A stretch of DNA of 64,000 nt from Mercurialis annua (taxonomy: Eukaryota; Streptophyta; Magnoliopsida; Malpighiales; Euphorbiaceae). The notes below the pieces were generated by a model, which made no database searches, was not told the DNA's origin, and saw only the letters and a program-made list of their open reading frames with translations. Every line of letters begins with the position of its first letter. Within the stretch, counting starts at the first letter, position 1. The stretch lies in contig NC_065572.1 in assembly GCF_937616625.2 (NCBI RefSeq), positions 68,818,653-68,882,652 of the forward strand, written 5' to 3'. A program made the translations under genes and the position numbers. Shown here in pieces: positions 1 through 12,060 of this stretch.

Positions 1-1092
1 ATCGTAAATAGCCTTAGAGAGGGAATTTCCTGCAGCTTCATATTTCTTCACGACTCTAAAGACCAAACTTAAATCCGGATTATCACTAGCTGAGATACTC
101 CTCAAGAGGATAGTGCAGTCTTGAACCGAGGGCTTGAACGGACCATCCATCATAAATTCAAAAAGCTTCACAGCTTCCTCCATCAACTTGATTTTCTGAA
201 ACTGCCTCGAAATCTTTATATAAGAGTCGATATCCAGCTCATGACCAGCATTCTTCATCTCCTCAACAACACTCCAAAACTCTCCAATGGAATCATCCCT
301 ACCAAGCACTCTAGCCATTGCATTATATGTAATAGTATTACATTCATAACCTTCGCACTTACCGACCCAACGAAAAAACTGCAACGCTTTCAAAGGATAG
401 TTCCTAAGCTCCTTCAACACCCTAATCACAAAATTATCACCTAAAACGATTCCCATATCCCCCAATTGTTGCTCAACCTCATCGCTCCACTCCGTTTTCA
501 TAACAACATGAACTACATTCCTTACAACACTATCCATAGCATTCTCTTTAACCATCCTCTCAAAAAAATGTTTAAACGCCACCGAATCACTATCCATAAA
601 CTTTTTTTTAAAAGATCCTAAAATGGTCAAATAAGTTTCCTCATCAATATAAAACCCTTCTTCTTTCATTTTTCTTAAAGTAATCCAAAAAGGCTTCATG
701 TAATTCTCCAAAACCAAAATCCTAAGCATTAAACTATATAACGGAGAACTCGGTTTAAATCCATTTCTATTACAAACCCAATTGAAAAATGGATAAGCTT
801 TATCCGGGTCATTATCTAGCTTCTTCAAAACATAAATAACTGTCTCATGAGTCCAACTCGGATTTGAATTTTCTAACTCGGTCTCTAACTCAGGTGACCA
901 ATCATTGGTCGATAATAGCTCCACAAGGGAGCTTGATTTTGAAGAGAAGTATTGCTTTTGATGGGTATTATAATAATAAGATGAAGAGAACTGAGTCACC
1001 TGAGTTAAGACTGGCCGGATTGTTGAGAGCCGAGTGGAGGTCCGGTGACCGGAAAGTCTAAGAGATGCGAGTACTGTCCTTGCGCGGTTCAT
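1..1092 (-). CDS. Pentatricopeptide repeat (PPR) protein, mitochondrial type, partial
   Basis: The reading frame is open on the minus strand from ATG at 1092 to the window edge (364 codons, no stop, no intron), so the C-terminal part lies outside. The N-terminus (MNRARTVLASLRLSGHR) is basic, rich in Ser/Thr and free of acidic residues, as in mitochondrial presequences. Degenerate 35-residue helical repeats follow, with blocks such as SPLYSLMLRILVLENYMKPF, NTITYNAMARVLGRDDSIGE and DIDSYIKISRQFQKIKLMEE, which are typical of P-class PPR proteins. PPR proteins bind organellar RNA and act in its processing, stability or translation. The sequence reminds me of the Arabidopsis At3g02490/At5g15980 group, but that assignment is from memory and unverified. 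The RNA target cannot be inferred. Family identity is firm; the exact orthologue is not. Confidence 0.88.
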   Translation of the reverse strand, partial: MNRARTVLASLRLSGHRTSTRLSTIRPVLTQVTQFSSSYYYNTHQKQYFSSKSSSLVELLSTNDWSPELETELENSNPSWTHETVIYVLKKLDNDPDKAYPFFNWVCNRNGFKPSSPLYSLMLRILVLENYMKPFWITLRKMKEEGFYIDEETYLTILGSFKKKFMDSDSVAFKHFFERMVKENAMDSVVRNVVHVVMKTEWSDEVEQQLGDMGIVLGDNFVIRVLKELRNYPLKALQFFRWVGKCEGYECNTITYNAMARVLGRDDSIGEFWSVVEEMKNAGHELDIDSYIKISRQFQKIKLMEEAVKLFEFMMDGPFKPSVQDCTILLRSISASDNPDLSLVFRVVKKYEAAGNSLSKAIYD

Positions 1093-1223
1093 AGCTGCTG
1101 GTTCTGATACAAAATTTTGGTGCAGGAATTAAGCAAATGGTGAAAATGATGAAGATTCAAAGGGTTTAATGGTTTTGCTCTGTAACACTAAAACCTCGGA
1201 TTTATTGGGTCTTGGCTTCTTTA

Positions 1224-1326
1224 GGCCCAATTAAGGATGGACAGAAGAGATCTTTGGTGTGTAATGCACTTGGATAGATAGCCCAACAAAGAGTGGAAAA
1301 GGGCTTGATTCCATCAGTCCAGCCCA
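1224..1326 (-). promoter_or_regulatory. Site II-type elements upstream of the PPR gene
   Basis: Three copies of the TGGGCY core (read on the minus strand) lie at 1224-1229 (TGGGCC), 1280-1285 and 1321-1326 (TGGGCT), 132-235 bp upstream of the PPR start codon. Site II elements are known TCP-bound motifs in promoters of many nuclear genes for mitochondrial and ribosomal proteins. Their function here is inferred from sequence and position only. Confidence 0.5.
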
Positions 1327-1447
1327 TTAGAATAAGGTAGGGAGAATTACAAAAAAGTCCTAAAATTGAGATTTATATATCTAATCTTCAAAAAAGTCCT
1401 AGAAGTCCTATGATTTTATTAAATAAATTTAAATAAAATATGAAAAA

Positions 1448-1450
<3 letters not shown>

Positions 1451-1510
<60 letters not shown>
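1451..1510. repeat. Compound (AC)n(AT)n microsatellite
   Basis: An uninterrupted AC dinucleotide run of about 18 units passes directly into about 12 AT units. It is a simple sequence repeat in the PPR upstream region and is likely length-polymorphic. Confidence 0.95.
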
Positions 1511-1689
1511 TTAATTAAAACCTATTCTCGGGCATACAATTTTTACTTTAAAATTTAAATAAACTTTCCTAAATTGAAATAAAAGTCAAAAATTCAAAGT
1601 TAAAAAAATAAACATAATTCAAAGTTAAAAATATATATTTTAATTTATAAAATTAACATAACATAATATATAAATTTATCTTTTGAATA

Positions 1690-2350
1690 TTGATAAATCA
1701 CCACCGAGCTCCGAGCTGTAAAGGGCCTGAAAGCACAAAACAAAAGGGTCAGAAGGAACACCGGTTGAGGGTCACCGGATATCCGGTCCGACAGTTTAGT
1801 CAATATTCAGTGGATAAAGAAGAAGAAAGGAAAGTAGAAGAATGGTGAAAAAATAAGTATCTTTACGGTTTGCACATAAGGTGATTTTCATAGTTTATAC
1901 TCATAAAACCTAGCTGAGCTGTTCTCTCCTTTCTTCTCTTGATCCCCACTTTTTTGTTATGCTTACGAGTCTGATTCTGCTTCGTTCGGAGCGGTTTGGT
2001 AGGTATGCTTTGCGCGGGGGACATTCTCTTTTTATTGTCAGAGATTCTTCTGTGGGCCCTAAAAGTTTGTTAGGTTTACTCACTGCTCGGCACATGACCC
2101 TATTTGTCTTTATTCACCTGATCGAGGAACTTCTTGTAGACCGATAGGTCAGATTCTATAGCCTGACTTCTCTTTGGTGCTGGGCTATAACTAATTATCT
2201 AGGCTGAGTTATATTCTGCAATCCGATGAGTATATGGTTCTCGACCTTAGTTTTAGTGGGACTCCCGGGCTATAAAACCCGAATTGCTAATTTACTTGGT
2301 ATCTCGACTGAGGTGGCCATTCTTTTGTCCGACTTAGCGATAGATTGTTT
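1690..2350. other. Higher-GC island, possible decayed LTR or transposon fragment
   Basis: This stretch is clearly less AT-rich than its surroundings. It contains ACCGGTTGAGGGTCACCGG-like sequence near 1760 followed by purine-rich GAAGAAG, a style I associate with plant retrotransposon 5' regions. Only short ORFs on both strands are present (61, 62 and 90 codons) and none looks like a conserved protein. No terminal repeats or target duplication were found, so the transposon reading is tentative. Confidence 0.25.
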
Positions 2351-2673
2351 GAGTGGGGTTACGTCGTCCCTAACCGATGTTACTACTACATTATCAAATA
2401 TATATTCTAAAAAATTGTTTGAAATTATGGGGAAAAAAACTAAAAACATGAAAAGTACCTCTCATTATCTTGATCGATTTGCATATTCCGTTAGTTAAAA
2501 CAAAATTATGTATCAGTCGATTTTTAAATGACATCAATTGTTTCATAAATTGAGCTAAAAAAAATCACACCTTAACAAAAAGGTGTAAATTTTTTATTTA
2601 GTGGTAATCGTTTGATCAAACAATCGAATTAGAATTAACGTCACAAGTTTTATTATTTTTAGTGAGAGCAATT

Positions 2674-2778
2674 ATATATGAAGAAGCCATTGTTCTTGTA
2701 GCACAGTGGTAATATATAGCCACATGTATTTTGGTAAGAGGTTTCGTGTTCGAGCCTAACTCCCCCCTCCTTAATTAT

Positions 2779-2823
<45 letters not shown>

Positions 2824-2826
2824 GAA
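2674..2826 (+). mobile_element. tRNA-derived SINE with (AT)n tail
   Basis: An A-box-like TAGCACAGTGG (about 2700) and a B-box-like GTGTTCGAGCC (about 2746) mark an internal RNA polymerase III promoter. The body ends in a pyrimidine-rich CCCCCCTCC segment and a long AT tail. The 12-bp direct repeat ATATATGAAGAA at 2674-2685 and 2815-2826 looks like a target-site duplication, although part of it overlaps the AT run. The 3' region resembles the SINEs near 33.5, 58.6 and 59.2 kb. Confidence 0.6.
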
Positions 2827-5185
2827 ATAGTTGGATCGGATAAATCAATTGTCCCATAATGAAAGTTAAGTTGGATAAAATCGTATAACCTATAGTTTTT
2901 AGCTTAACTGTAAGCGTTTAATCCAACAATTAATCCTTATGAATTAAAGTCTAAGAAAAATAGTAAGAGAGGAACAAAAGTTGAAGGGCTTCAGTGGAAG
3001 TTACTGAAAAGAAAAGGTAGAGTTTCTTTGCGAGACAATTAGCATATTTTTGTAAAGAAATATTTTTGTGGACAAAAAGAGTCCCACACATAAATGGGCC
3101 CGCCTTGATTGTCTTCCACGCTTAGACAAGGGAAGCAGGTCCCACCCTACTTCCTTTATTAACGGGCGTGCTAGACAGGTCTGAAAAATTTAAGGACACG
3201 TGTCATTTATATTATGGCCAGCAAGGGTTGGTGGGCCAAAATTGGAGTCCAAGTGGAATCTGTAAAAGAAGAAAATTTTGGTCTCTCACGCAATGCACCG
3301 TCGAATGAGCATGAATCCAGATTTGCAATATTGAACTCGAATCCTGATTTCTATAGCAAAATTCTTCTAATTTACATTGGGATCACAACAGATTATTAAA
3401 TAGTAAAATTTATATAAGAGAATACATAAAAAATAACATTTCAATATATAAATTAAATTTCATTTCAATATAAAAGCGAGTTGGACTTTACTAGTCTGTA
3501 CTGAGTTCCAGCTTGAGCTATTTTAACAAAAAATTCAAAAAAATAGAGTACAATTTATAAGAAAGTCAGGATTATATAGCGAGTTAAGTCTAGACTATTA
3601 AAAAATTAAAAATTAAACTAACTAATTCAAATGTCATTTAGCACGTGCTGTAAATGAATTCCAGTTTTGCCGTAGAATAACCATTTATCATTTATTTTGA
3701 AGTATATATGCTATTGTTGGGTTGATCTACAAAAATATCATATTTTAAACATTTAATATTTTTAATTTAGACTGGTTTATATTTTACTTATACACCGTTT
3801 AAATGAATATATACTTTATTGAATATTTGATTGATTGAGGAGAAAAATCTTAAACTACAAGACAACTCACATAATTATATACATAATTGGGAAATGATTA
3901 CAAAATTTGGTAGTAAACGCATGAAAATCCAAATTAACAATCATACAAAAAAATCACATATCATTGCCTCAGTATCCATAGTCTTAAATAGCAGACTGCA
4001 AATTTGAAACTTGAAACGAAATTAGGAGACATAAAAGTAGAAAAATAAGAATTTAGTAAGATATGTACATTATGCCCTAATGAACACATCCAACCGAAAA
4101 CATTAAAAAAGGACCGGCAAAAATAAAGTATGAACCACTACAGATTATGTAAATACAAAGTTTGATGTAAAAAGAGGCTTTAAGGTGGGCAACAGAAGAA
4201 AAAAGAGACCTAGCTTTAAGGGCACCATACCCTTCTTTTCAAAATTTCACTGTCTTAATTTGCTTTTATAATGTGGAGTCGTGCCGGCACTGTATAGTAA
4301 AAGTGGAACGTTGCATGCGGGAATATAACACATTTTACCCTCTCTATATATATTAAACTTTGCCCTAGCTTTCTATTTAAGTGTTTTTAGAGACTTACTA
4401 CGTTCTAAATTATATATTATTCTCAAATTCAGTAACCATGACTGTATTTTTAGGGTTACAGAATATAAATTTTACGTCGTTGGTTCAAGAAATCGAGTTG
4501 ATGAGCCTTTTCTTTGGCTTCCGTAAGTTGATGAACGGCCATTCGATCAGTTACTTACACATATCTTGAAGCTAGTTAAGGATATGGAAGCATCCATGAG
4601 AGGGGAATCAAGAGCTCCTGGTCCGATCGATTACGCGGTTTACTTTTTAGTTGTAAGATTTAATTTCTTCATTTTTTAAGAGTTTTTGATTGAATTTGGC
4701 TTCATTTGTTTTAGGATTTATGTATTTGTAGCGATTACTATTTATTAATTGCTAGTACGTACGAGTGGTGTTGTAATAATGGGTTGCGATTAATAAGTAG
4801 TTTTGCTGACAAAGATTGTGTTGTGAATCAGTTAAAGATGTGAGGATGTAATAAGAGTAGTGTTTGCGAGTGCTTAAAATGCAATAAATTACATGTTCTA
4901 CTTCCGTTTTATACATTTGAATTAACGTTCTTCAATCTATATTCTTAATTTTCTGAGTTTACTGTATTATGTGCTATATATGTACAGTTAGCAGTTGTAG
5001 TAAACCGTCTTAATCTCATACTTCCGTACGTAAGTACCAAAAGAAGGAAAACTTAATTATAAAATGCAGTTTCGATCTGCAAAAAGCTGTTTAGAATCAA
5101 GCATTCGAGTCTTGTAATTAAAGCAGAAAACATTGAGACATGTTAATTACTTTATGAGAACAATTCATGTTCATTCATATCTATC
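2827..5185. other. Intergenic DNA without recognised genes
   Basis: Only short ORFs are present. A higher-GC patch at 3080-3240 includes the palindromic G-box/ABRE-like GACACGTGTC (about 3195), and a TATA-like CTATATATATTA lies near 4345. No convincing coding exon follows either, so these may be chance or relics. I see no tRNA or clear microRNA hairpin. Confidence 0.5.
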
Positions 5186-5399
5186 AAATAGTAATTACCA
5201 ACCAATGGTGTTTGGTCCAAATGGTAAGCGGCTTGATATCGATTAAGCAAGATTTCGGGTTCGAGTTTTGTGAATGCAGAAAATCTCCACTGGAGACTCA
5301 CCCACCATGCCAGGTGCGCGAAACGGATCGGATCCGGATTAGTCAGGGCGAAGTTTTGGAAACCGGATGAGCTGACAAAAAAAAAATAGTAATTACCAA
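5186..5399 (+). mobile_element. tRNA-derived SINE (Au-like) with 16-bp target duplication
   Basis: The direct repeat AAATAGTAATTACCAA occurs at 5186-5201 and 5384-5399 and flanks a roughly 180-bp element. Inside are a degenerate A-box (CAAATGGTAAGCGG), a B-box (GGGTTCGAGTT) and, near the end, CGGATCCGGATTAGTCAGGG, which resembles the 3' region of plant Au-type SINEs as I remember it. The element ends in a poly(A) run. The intact duplication suggests a fairly recent insertion. Confidence 0.85.
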
Positions 5400-6363
5400 A
5401 CCACCTGAAAGTTCAAACTATTAGGTGAGACTTCAACAATAATACAATCCGCATGCGAGTGCTAATTTCTTATGCACTTATTTAATCAAACAATAGTTGT
5501 CAAAGCGAGATGAGGTTAAATCTAACAATTGTTATTATTATCTTTACCAATTATCTACATAAATAATATTTCTAAATTAAACTAGTAAAATGAATTCATT
5601 CTTTATTTAGAAACAACAAATTGTGTATAGCATATGCTTGAAATAAATACAATTAGGTTTTGATTTTTGATTCATTTTCATGGACTAAGTACACCAATGT
5701 ATTTCTCCTTCAGTCAAAAGTTTTTGGCCATTAGATCAGAATCACTATTCTAACTTTGTTCTGAAGATGATGAGGGAGATAAATTTAATTTTAGTCTGAT
5801 CATATATACTATTTCTTACCCTACCATATGTATATGATTGTATTTTCATAACTTCAAAGGTTTTGTTTTTTTCCATGATGTTGTTGATGACAGCATGATA
5901 GCTAGCTAGGGCTACTGAATCAGCTAAGTTTACCTCCCCCACCTGAAACACAAAATAGATACAACCCAAAGACTTGCCATCAAATGAACATAACCACACA
6001 CTCTAATGGCCATTCATTTTAGTCTCATCTTTTGCCTTTTGTTTTTATGGATAAATTCGTAATTATATCCTTTAACTATTTATATTTTGATTAACTGGTA
6101 CTTGATCTTCAATTTTGCTATTTTTGGTCCATAAACTTTTATTTTTCATCAATCATAGCCCTCTTTTGGATATCCGTCTTTCGCGTAACAGAAAACTATA
6201 GTATAATTTTTCACGTTTGAATTGGTATTACACTAATTTTAAGGTTTCTAATAAATAATTTTTTCTAAAGTATAATAAAATAGAATAAATAATGCAATGA
6301 AACTATTTTAAACTTTTTTTAGAATATTTTTCTTAAATATGTATGTATTATTATTTTGAGGAT

Positions 6364-6536
6364 AAGGGTCCTATACCCTGGCGTTTGGATTCAAAACCAT
6401 CCATACCTTCATATTGTTTTTAGACGAACTCTCATGGTTTGAAAATGTGCATATATAAAAACATTAGCGACATATATGCACCTTTATGAATCATGATCAA
6501 ACGTTAGGGGTATTATATAAGATCTCATTTTCTTTA
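6364..6536. mobile_element. Possible MITE with imperfect terminal inverted repeats
   Basis: The left end reads GGGTCCTATACCCTGGCGTTTG. The right end, on the opposite strand, reads GAGATCTTATATAATACCCC followed by TAACGTTTGA, so the two ends are imperfect inverted copies. I could not define a target-site duplication. It may be an old non-autonomous DNA transposon. Confidence 0.35.
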
Positions 6537-7982
6537 TTTTTATCTTTTTTTTATTCTTAAACTATATATACTGTTAAATTAGATCCTTCTATCGATGTTC
6601 GTTCAACACGTTCAACTAATTAAAATAATATATATTTAAATTTAAAATAAAAAAATATCATTGGGAATACTGTGTATATAAGAGACTCTTTTAGATCTAT
6701 TTTTATTTTTTTGAATTATTTATGAGTAGTCCAAATTTACCAACAATATTCCAATTTATATGTGAAATCACCTGTAACTATCAATGTTAAATTAAAAGGC
6801 ATATATATAAAAAATATTTTTGCTATATATATAAAAGGGCTTCTTACATAAATGCTCCTTTTGGTGAGACTCCCTGCATTTATACGCTGAAGACAAAAAG
6901 TATGCAAAAATACGCTTTTTCAAAGTTTCTTCTTTCTAATATACTCCACCTTTAATTAACTGAATCATTTTGTCTCAACAATCACCATCACACAAAGTAA
7001 TTTCCTTCTTCAACATCATATTTTGAGCTAAATTATATTTTTCCTCCTCCAACAATTAAAAAAAATCAAATTGTGGCAATTAATTTTCAAAATGATAAAG
7101 AAAATTGTCCGATTTCTACTCCTAATTTCTCCATAATTGATGTTGCTGTTGTAACTATTTTATTTTCTGATCAGTAGCTGAAATTCCATTGCCAGCGGCG
7201 TTTCAAGAGAAGTTAGTATACTTACCTATATTATTTGGACTGGACAAATACTATCAAATTACATTAGCCCGACTTCGTCTCCTTTAAAAAGATGTTTGGC
7301 TTTGATCCTCCGATGGGGTTTACCTTCATGCTTGATTCATCAAGATTTTCCTTGATCGACGAGGTTGGGTTTTCTTTTTTACCTTTGCCTTTTCATGTTT
7401 AATGTTTGGTTTGCAATTTCAATCTACTGTTTATTGTTTGTGCATATCTGATTTTTTTCGGTTAATTTGATGTTACATTAATTATTGTTATTATTCATGA
7501 TTGAATTCAATTGTGTTGTTTATAGTGGAATGAAAATGCAGTTTCATAATCATGCTTTCTTTTTCAAACTTCCTTAAATTTATGATATTTGATTCTCAAA
7601 AATCACGTTTTTATACAAGTAAATGAGATCCATGGTTATTTTTTTAAAATTTGAATATCTATCCTGTTTTTTACTTTAGTAGACAAATAGATCCATTGCT
7701 TAACAGTTTTGTTATGATTTTCACTTCATTTCTTTATATGACAAGTTTAGATCTAATTCATTTTAGTTGTTATTGTGATGTTATGGTATTGCAGGTCCGA
7801 CCATATTGTTTCTTATTCCATTTTAGAAAACTATGAAAAATAGAAGATGAATGACATTATGTTGTGTTTTCTTATTGCAATTGAGTATGACGTTGCTCAG
7901 CTATTGCTTTTTTTTACTGCTGGTTTTTATGTCTTCTTATTACATTTTCTTGCAGTTTCTTAATGTATTATTTTGGTCTAGT

Positions 7983-8945
7983 TTAAGTAGCTTTAAATTA
8001 GTTTATAAGTAGCTAGCTCGTAGCTTTTAATAATTATTTTCTTTTAATGTTATTGTCATAATAATAAAAAATTTAAGATGGAATTTTGTATATATTATAG
8101 TAACATGTTCGATAAAATACCTAAGAGAATAGAATATATCCATGAGATGTCTTGTTATTTATTTATATGTTACTCCATTCGTTTGGAATTTGTTGATCGT
8201 TTGTTATTGATTTGAGAATTTGGTATCAGCTCAATATTGTATTTTGTTTCAATAATATATACACAACATTAATATGCTTACTCTAATATAAACTGGTGCA
8301 TTATATCATATAAATTAAAATATCTAGTAGAAGGTGTGACATTACATTGTATTTTTTATCATTATTTTGTCTTTTTTTTATCATATAGCATTACTAATTT
8401 AATAGATAAGTCGTAGGCTACTTTTTGAGTAGCTTTTAAGTAGCTTATGAGTAGCTAGCTCGTCAGTACCTTTTAATATTTCTTATAAATGATCATTGCT
8501 TGGAGGTATCAAAATCGAACCAATGATTTAAAGTTGACACTCGAATCCTGTCGCAGATACCATCATATGTGACAAAAAAAGTACATCTGCGACATGGTAG
8601 AACCGAAGTGTGAAAAATTTAAAAAGAGAAATATTATAAGCATAAAAACTTCAAAAATAAGAAGAGATTCATCAGACGAGGAGTGTTCGAGCATAATAGG
8701 AAAACATGTAGGAATATTAATAAAAATGATCGTAACAATCATTTTAGCTATATCAATTATTATATAATTTTGTTGTGTTGCTTAAAAATATATGTAATTC
8801 ATTAATGAATTTATTATGACTAATTATGTTTGTATTTTTTTTTAGTGATTGTAAATACAAAATTTTCAATAGTTCGTTAGTATCTTTTCAGTAGCTTGTC
8901 AATAGCTTTTCAGTATCTCGTCAGTATTTTTTTAGTAGCTCAACG
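7983..8945. repeat. Three clusters of degenerate GTAGCT motif
   Basis: Clusters at 7983-8030, 8413-8480 and 8872-8945 repeat units of the form AGTAGCTTTTAAGTAGC or AGTAGCTAGCTCGT with variable 9-11 nt spacing. The spacing is too irregular for a satellite array. They could be subterminal repeats of a larger DNA transposon spanning this region, but no termini were identified. Confidence 0.45.
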
Positions 8946-9054
8946 ATAACAATCTTTTTTATTTAACATGGTAATATTGAAGTAAATTTCATGTAAATCT
9001 TTAATAGATTAACATATCTTAACAACATGTATTTTCATAGTAGTATAGTACTGA

Positions 9055-9442
9055 ATTTAAATAGGATTAATTCCTAAAAAAATCACGAACTTTACACAAA
9101 GTTTTATTTTAATCATGTACTTTAAAAGTTGTCATTTAAAGGCACGAACTTTCATTTTGTTTCAAATCTATCACCAAAGTAAAATCCGATGTATTTTATC
9201 GAACAAAAAATTCCTAATCCTATATACTCTAACTAAAAGATAATAAGATTTAATGTCGATTTATAATTTGGGTCTTTCATTAATGGTTTATTTAAGAATT
9301 TAGTCAACAAAAATACACTGAAATGATAGATTTGAAACAAAATGAAAGTTCGTGCCTTTAAATGACAACTTTTAAAGGTCATGATTAAAATGAAACTTCG
9401 TGTAAAGTTCGTGATTTTTTTAGGAATTAACCCATTTAAATA
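9055..9442. mobile_element. Mutator-type MITE with perfect 9-bp target duplication
   Basis: ATTTAAATA flanks the element at 9055-9063 and 9434-9442. The termini (GGATTAATTCCTAAAAAAAT on the left, GGGTTAATTCCTAAAAAAAT on the right, opposite strand) form inverted repeats that stay similar for more than 100 bp inward, past the shared CACGAACTTTACAC block. Length is about 370 bp with no coding capacity. Long TIRs with a 9-bp duplication are the signature of non-autonomous MULEs. Confidence 0.88.
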
Positions 9443-11263
9443 ATCATAAATACAAGAACATGAAGAAGAAGAATCATAATTCATTATTAATCTAAAATTA
9501 CAAAAAGTATAATATTATTTCTCATGTTTACATATTTAATAGCAACAAAGTTATGAAATTTTGTCTCCGAATTTGCCAAGCTCAAGAAAAGAAATGACTA
9601 ATTCATTATGGTTCACACAAATAACTATCGTTTCAGAATTTTCTTTAAAAGGCTAGACACAAAATTATGGTACGTCGACATGCTCTCAAACTTCTCAAAA
9701 TAAGATTGAAGATTTCAATTTCAACACACCTGCATTTATCAATAAAAAACACGCATTAGATATAATTACCACTAATAGATGAAAGTTTCTTCTCAGAGAC
9801 ACAGTACAAACACCTTTCTAACACAAGAATATAAATGATTGCATTTTCTATTTCTTTCTTTGTTTTCAATCAATTTATGTGAAAGAAAAAAAAATAAAGA
9901 AAAAAGAATACTTTGACGCCCTTTTTTGGCCTGGATGCGTTTCATATCTGCTTGTCCATCTGTGTCTACAACATTGAACACAGAAGATTAACAAACATGA
10001 AAACAACACATAAAATTAAATACCTAAATAACAAAAACTCAGAAACAAAAAAAGAGAAAATCATTATTTGTAGTAATTATGAATTTAGAAAATTGATTAA
10101 AATTAGTCTTTGTTAGTGATTTTATACATTATATAAGAAAAATGAAAAGAACCCATAAATTCAAACACCCAAATAACAAAAACCCAGAAACAAACATTAG
10201 AAAAGACATTCAAATACCCAAATCCTTTTTTTACCTTTATAATAGAGATTGAAGCAATATTTTGAATGAATAAATAAGAGCACATATCTTAAAGAGGGAG
10301 ATTCAGTCAGAAAGGGGGACTAGGCGAAGAAAACAATATAGAGAAAAGAGCAGGAAGACGACGAGCGAACGGTGTGGAAAAAAGCGTAAAAACGAAAAGA
10401 GAAACTTAAAAAAAGCGCACGCTTGAAAATCTAAAATCTGAAAAGGTAAATTTACAATTGTTTTGGAAAAGAGCGTGCAGCAGGTCATTTCCTCTATATA
10501 AAATTAACTTTTAATTTGGCAAAAAAGCACATCCTTGCATTAGGGAGTAGGGACCATGTATACAAATAATATATTTTATCGAATCCTAAAATAATATATT
10601 TTATCATAAACCTGTTAATCAAAATATTTTTTTTTTGATAAAAAAAAATAATTGTGGGTTTTTTGTTTTTAAGAAAAAAGAAGTTGTCTACCCATTCTAT
10701 AATTTGTTTGCTAAATATATTATAATTTTTGAATTTTAGACTTAATCATTAAAAAATTTCTCCACTTTTTTGAGTTTTTTCGTTTATGGTTCAAATTTTA
10801 AAATTATCAATTTTAGTCCATTTTAAAAAAATTAATCTTAATTGTAGCTATTTGTTTGAATTGTAGAGAGAAAATATCTAAATATGTCCCTCATATTTGG
10901 AATTTTAGTGGTAAAAAAAGAAAATTGAAAAAATATTTAGCAATATGAAGTACATATTTGATTTTTTTTTCCAACAAATGGCTACAATTAAAACTGAAAA
11001 TTGAAAAATGAGTTAAAACTAATGATTTTTAAAATTTAGGCCATGCACAAAAAAGTTGAAAATATAAGATTTATTTTGCATGATTAGTCTAAATTTTAAC
11101 TGTTTGGTATATTATTTTTTCCTATCTTTGTTAAATATAACTACGACTAGTTTTAGAACCGATGCTGCGTAATATTACATTCACAATATTATATCACTTC
11201 ATCTTCAAAACTGGATATATGAATATATTTTAAAATACTATAAAAAAACTAAGTGTTAACTGA
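9443..11263. other. AT-rich intergenic DNA with a large imperfect inverted repeat
   Basis: No gene is seen. At about 10705-11125 the two ends are inverted copies (TTTGCTAAATATATTATAAT on the left; ATAATATACCAAACAG on the opposite strand at the right), and inner segments such as AATTGTAGCTATTTGTTTG also recur inverted near 10975. This suggests a further decayed MITE. The stretch 10280-10480 is purine-rich without a recognisable product. Confidence 0.35.
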
Positions 11264-12060
11264 TACTCTCTCTGTTATACGTACAATATATGATGTTTTA
11301 AAATGTCTAAATTTTCAAAATATATGATGTTTTAGATATTAATGGTTGTTTTCGACAAAAATAACCTCCTCTTTTTGAAAAACAATTTGTTCTTTTCTTT
11401 TAAACAACATCGATAGCTGCATTGATTCATTTTATGACATGTTCTTTATTTTATCATATGTTTTTCATATTGTTATTTTAAAAGCAAATATTGTAAAAGT
11501 TTGAACAAATATTTCTTCCCCATGGAAGATGAGCTCTGCGAGTCCAAGGTAGGGGACGACAAAATAGAATTAAATTGATCGGTATTCAACATCATGCTAT
11601 TGAAAAAAAAAGTCAAAAGATCAATAGTTTTTAAAACTATTTACCTTTCAAAAATATAAAAAAATAAGTCAAATTTCCATAAAAACAAAGCAACAAGTAA
11701 GAAATGAGGTGAGACACATGAGGATTTGGCCTAATGGCCAGGTCCTTATAGTGCGTGAGGTCGGGGATTTCGGCTCCTGACTTTCTCTCAAGGTGTGGTT
11801 TGTCGGATTAAAAAAATAAATTTGATATTAATTGCTGTTAATCCCTACTAATAATTGTAATTAACATAGAATAATTTTACCTCTTTTAAAAAACATGAAG
11901 TGGGAATTTGATGTTTTGTGTTAAGCCTTCTTATTTTTTCCTGTACAAATGGGACATGCATTTATTAGGGATATTTTAGGTATTTTTGCATGTATTAATG
12001 AGACCTTAATATGTGTGGATAACTCTAAAACATCAAATATTAAAAAATGGATGGAGCATA
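11264..12060. mobile_element. Stowaway-like element with nested insertion
   Basis: The left end (ACTCTCTCTGTTATACG then ATATATGATGTTTTAAAA) and the inverted right end (ATGCTCCATCCATTTTTTAA then TATTTGATGTTTTAGAG) match the CTCCCTCCGT-type termini of plant Stowaway-like MITEs. At about 800 bp it is longer than usual, and a SINE-like sequence sits inside near 11.72-11.82 kb, which explains part of the extra length. Confidence 0.5.
11720..11815 (+). mobile_element. SINE-like sequence inside the Stowaway-like element
   Basis: TTTGGCCTAATGGCCAGG resembles a tRNA A-box and GTCGGGGATTTCGGCTCC a decayed B-box. The segment ends near TTTGTCGGATTAAAAAAATA with an A-rich tail. No target duplication was found, so the family assignment is tentative. 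Confidence 0.4.

Larger units (their letters stand above)
5400..9063. other. AT-rich intergenic DNA with transposon debris
   Basis: No gene is supported. A possible small MITE lies at about 6364-6536. Two slightly GC-richer patches (7180-7380 and 7780-7860) show no conserved coding pattern. Three clusters of a degenerate GTAGCT-based motif lie at 7983-8945 and are listed separately. Confidence 0.5.

Noticed and set aside
4380..4640. Possible microRNA precursor after the TATA-like site near 4345
   Set aside because: I compared it by eye with the common conserved plant microRNAs I remember and found neither a match nor a convincing hairpin.
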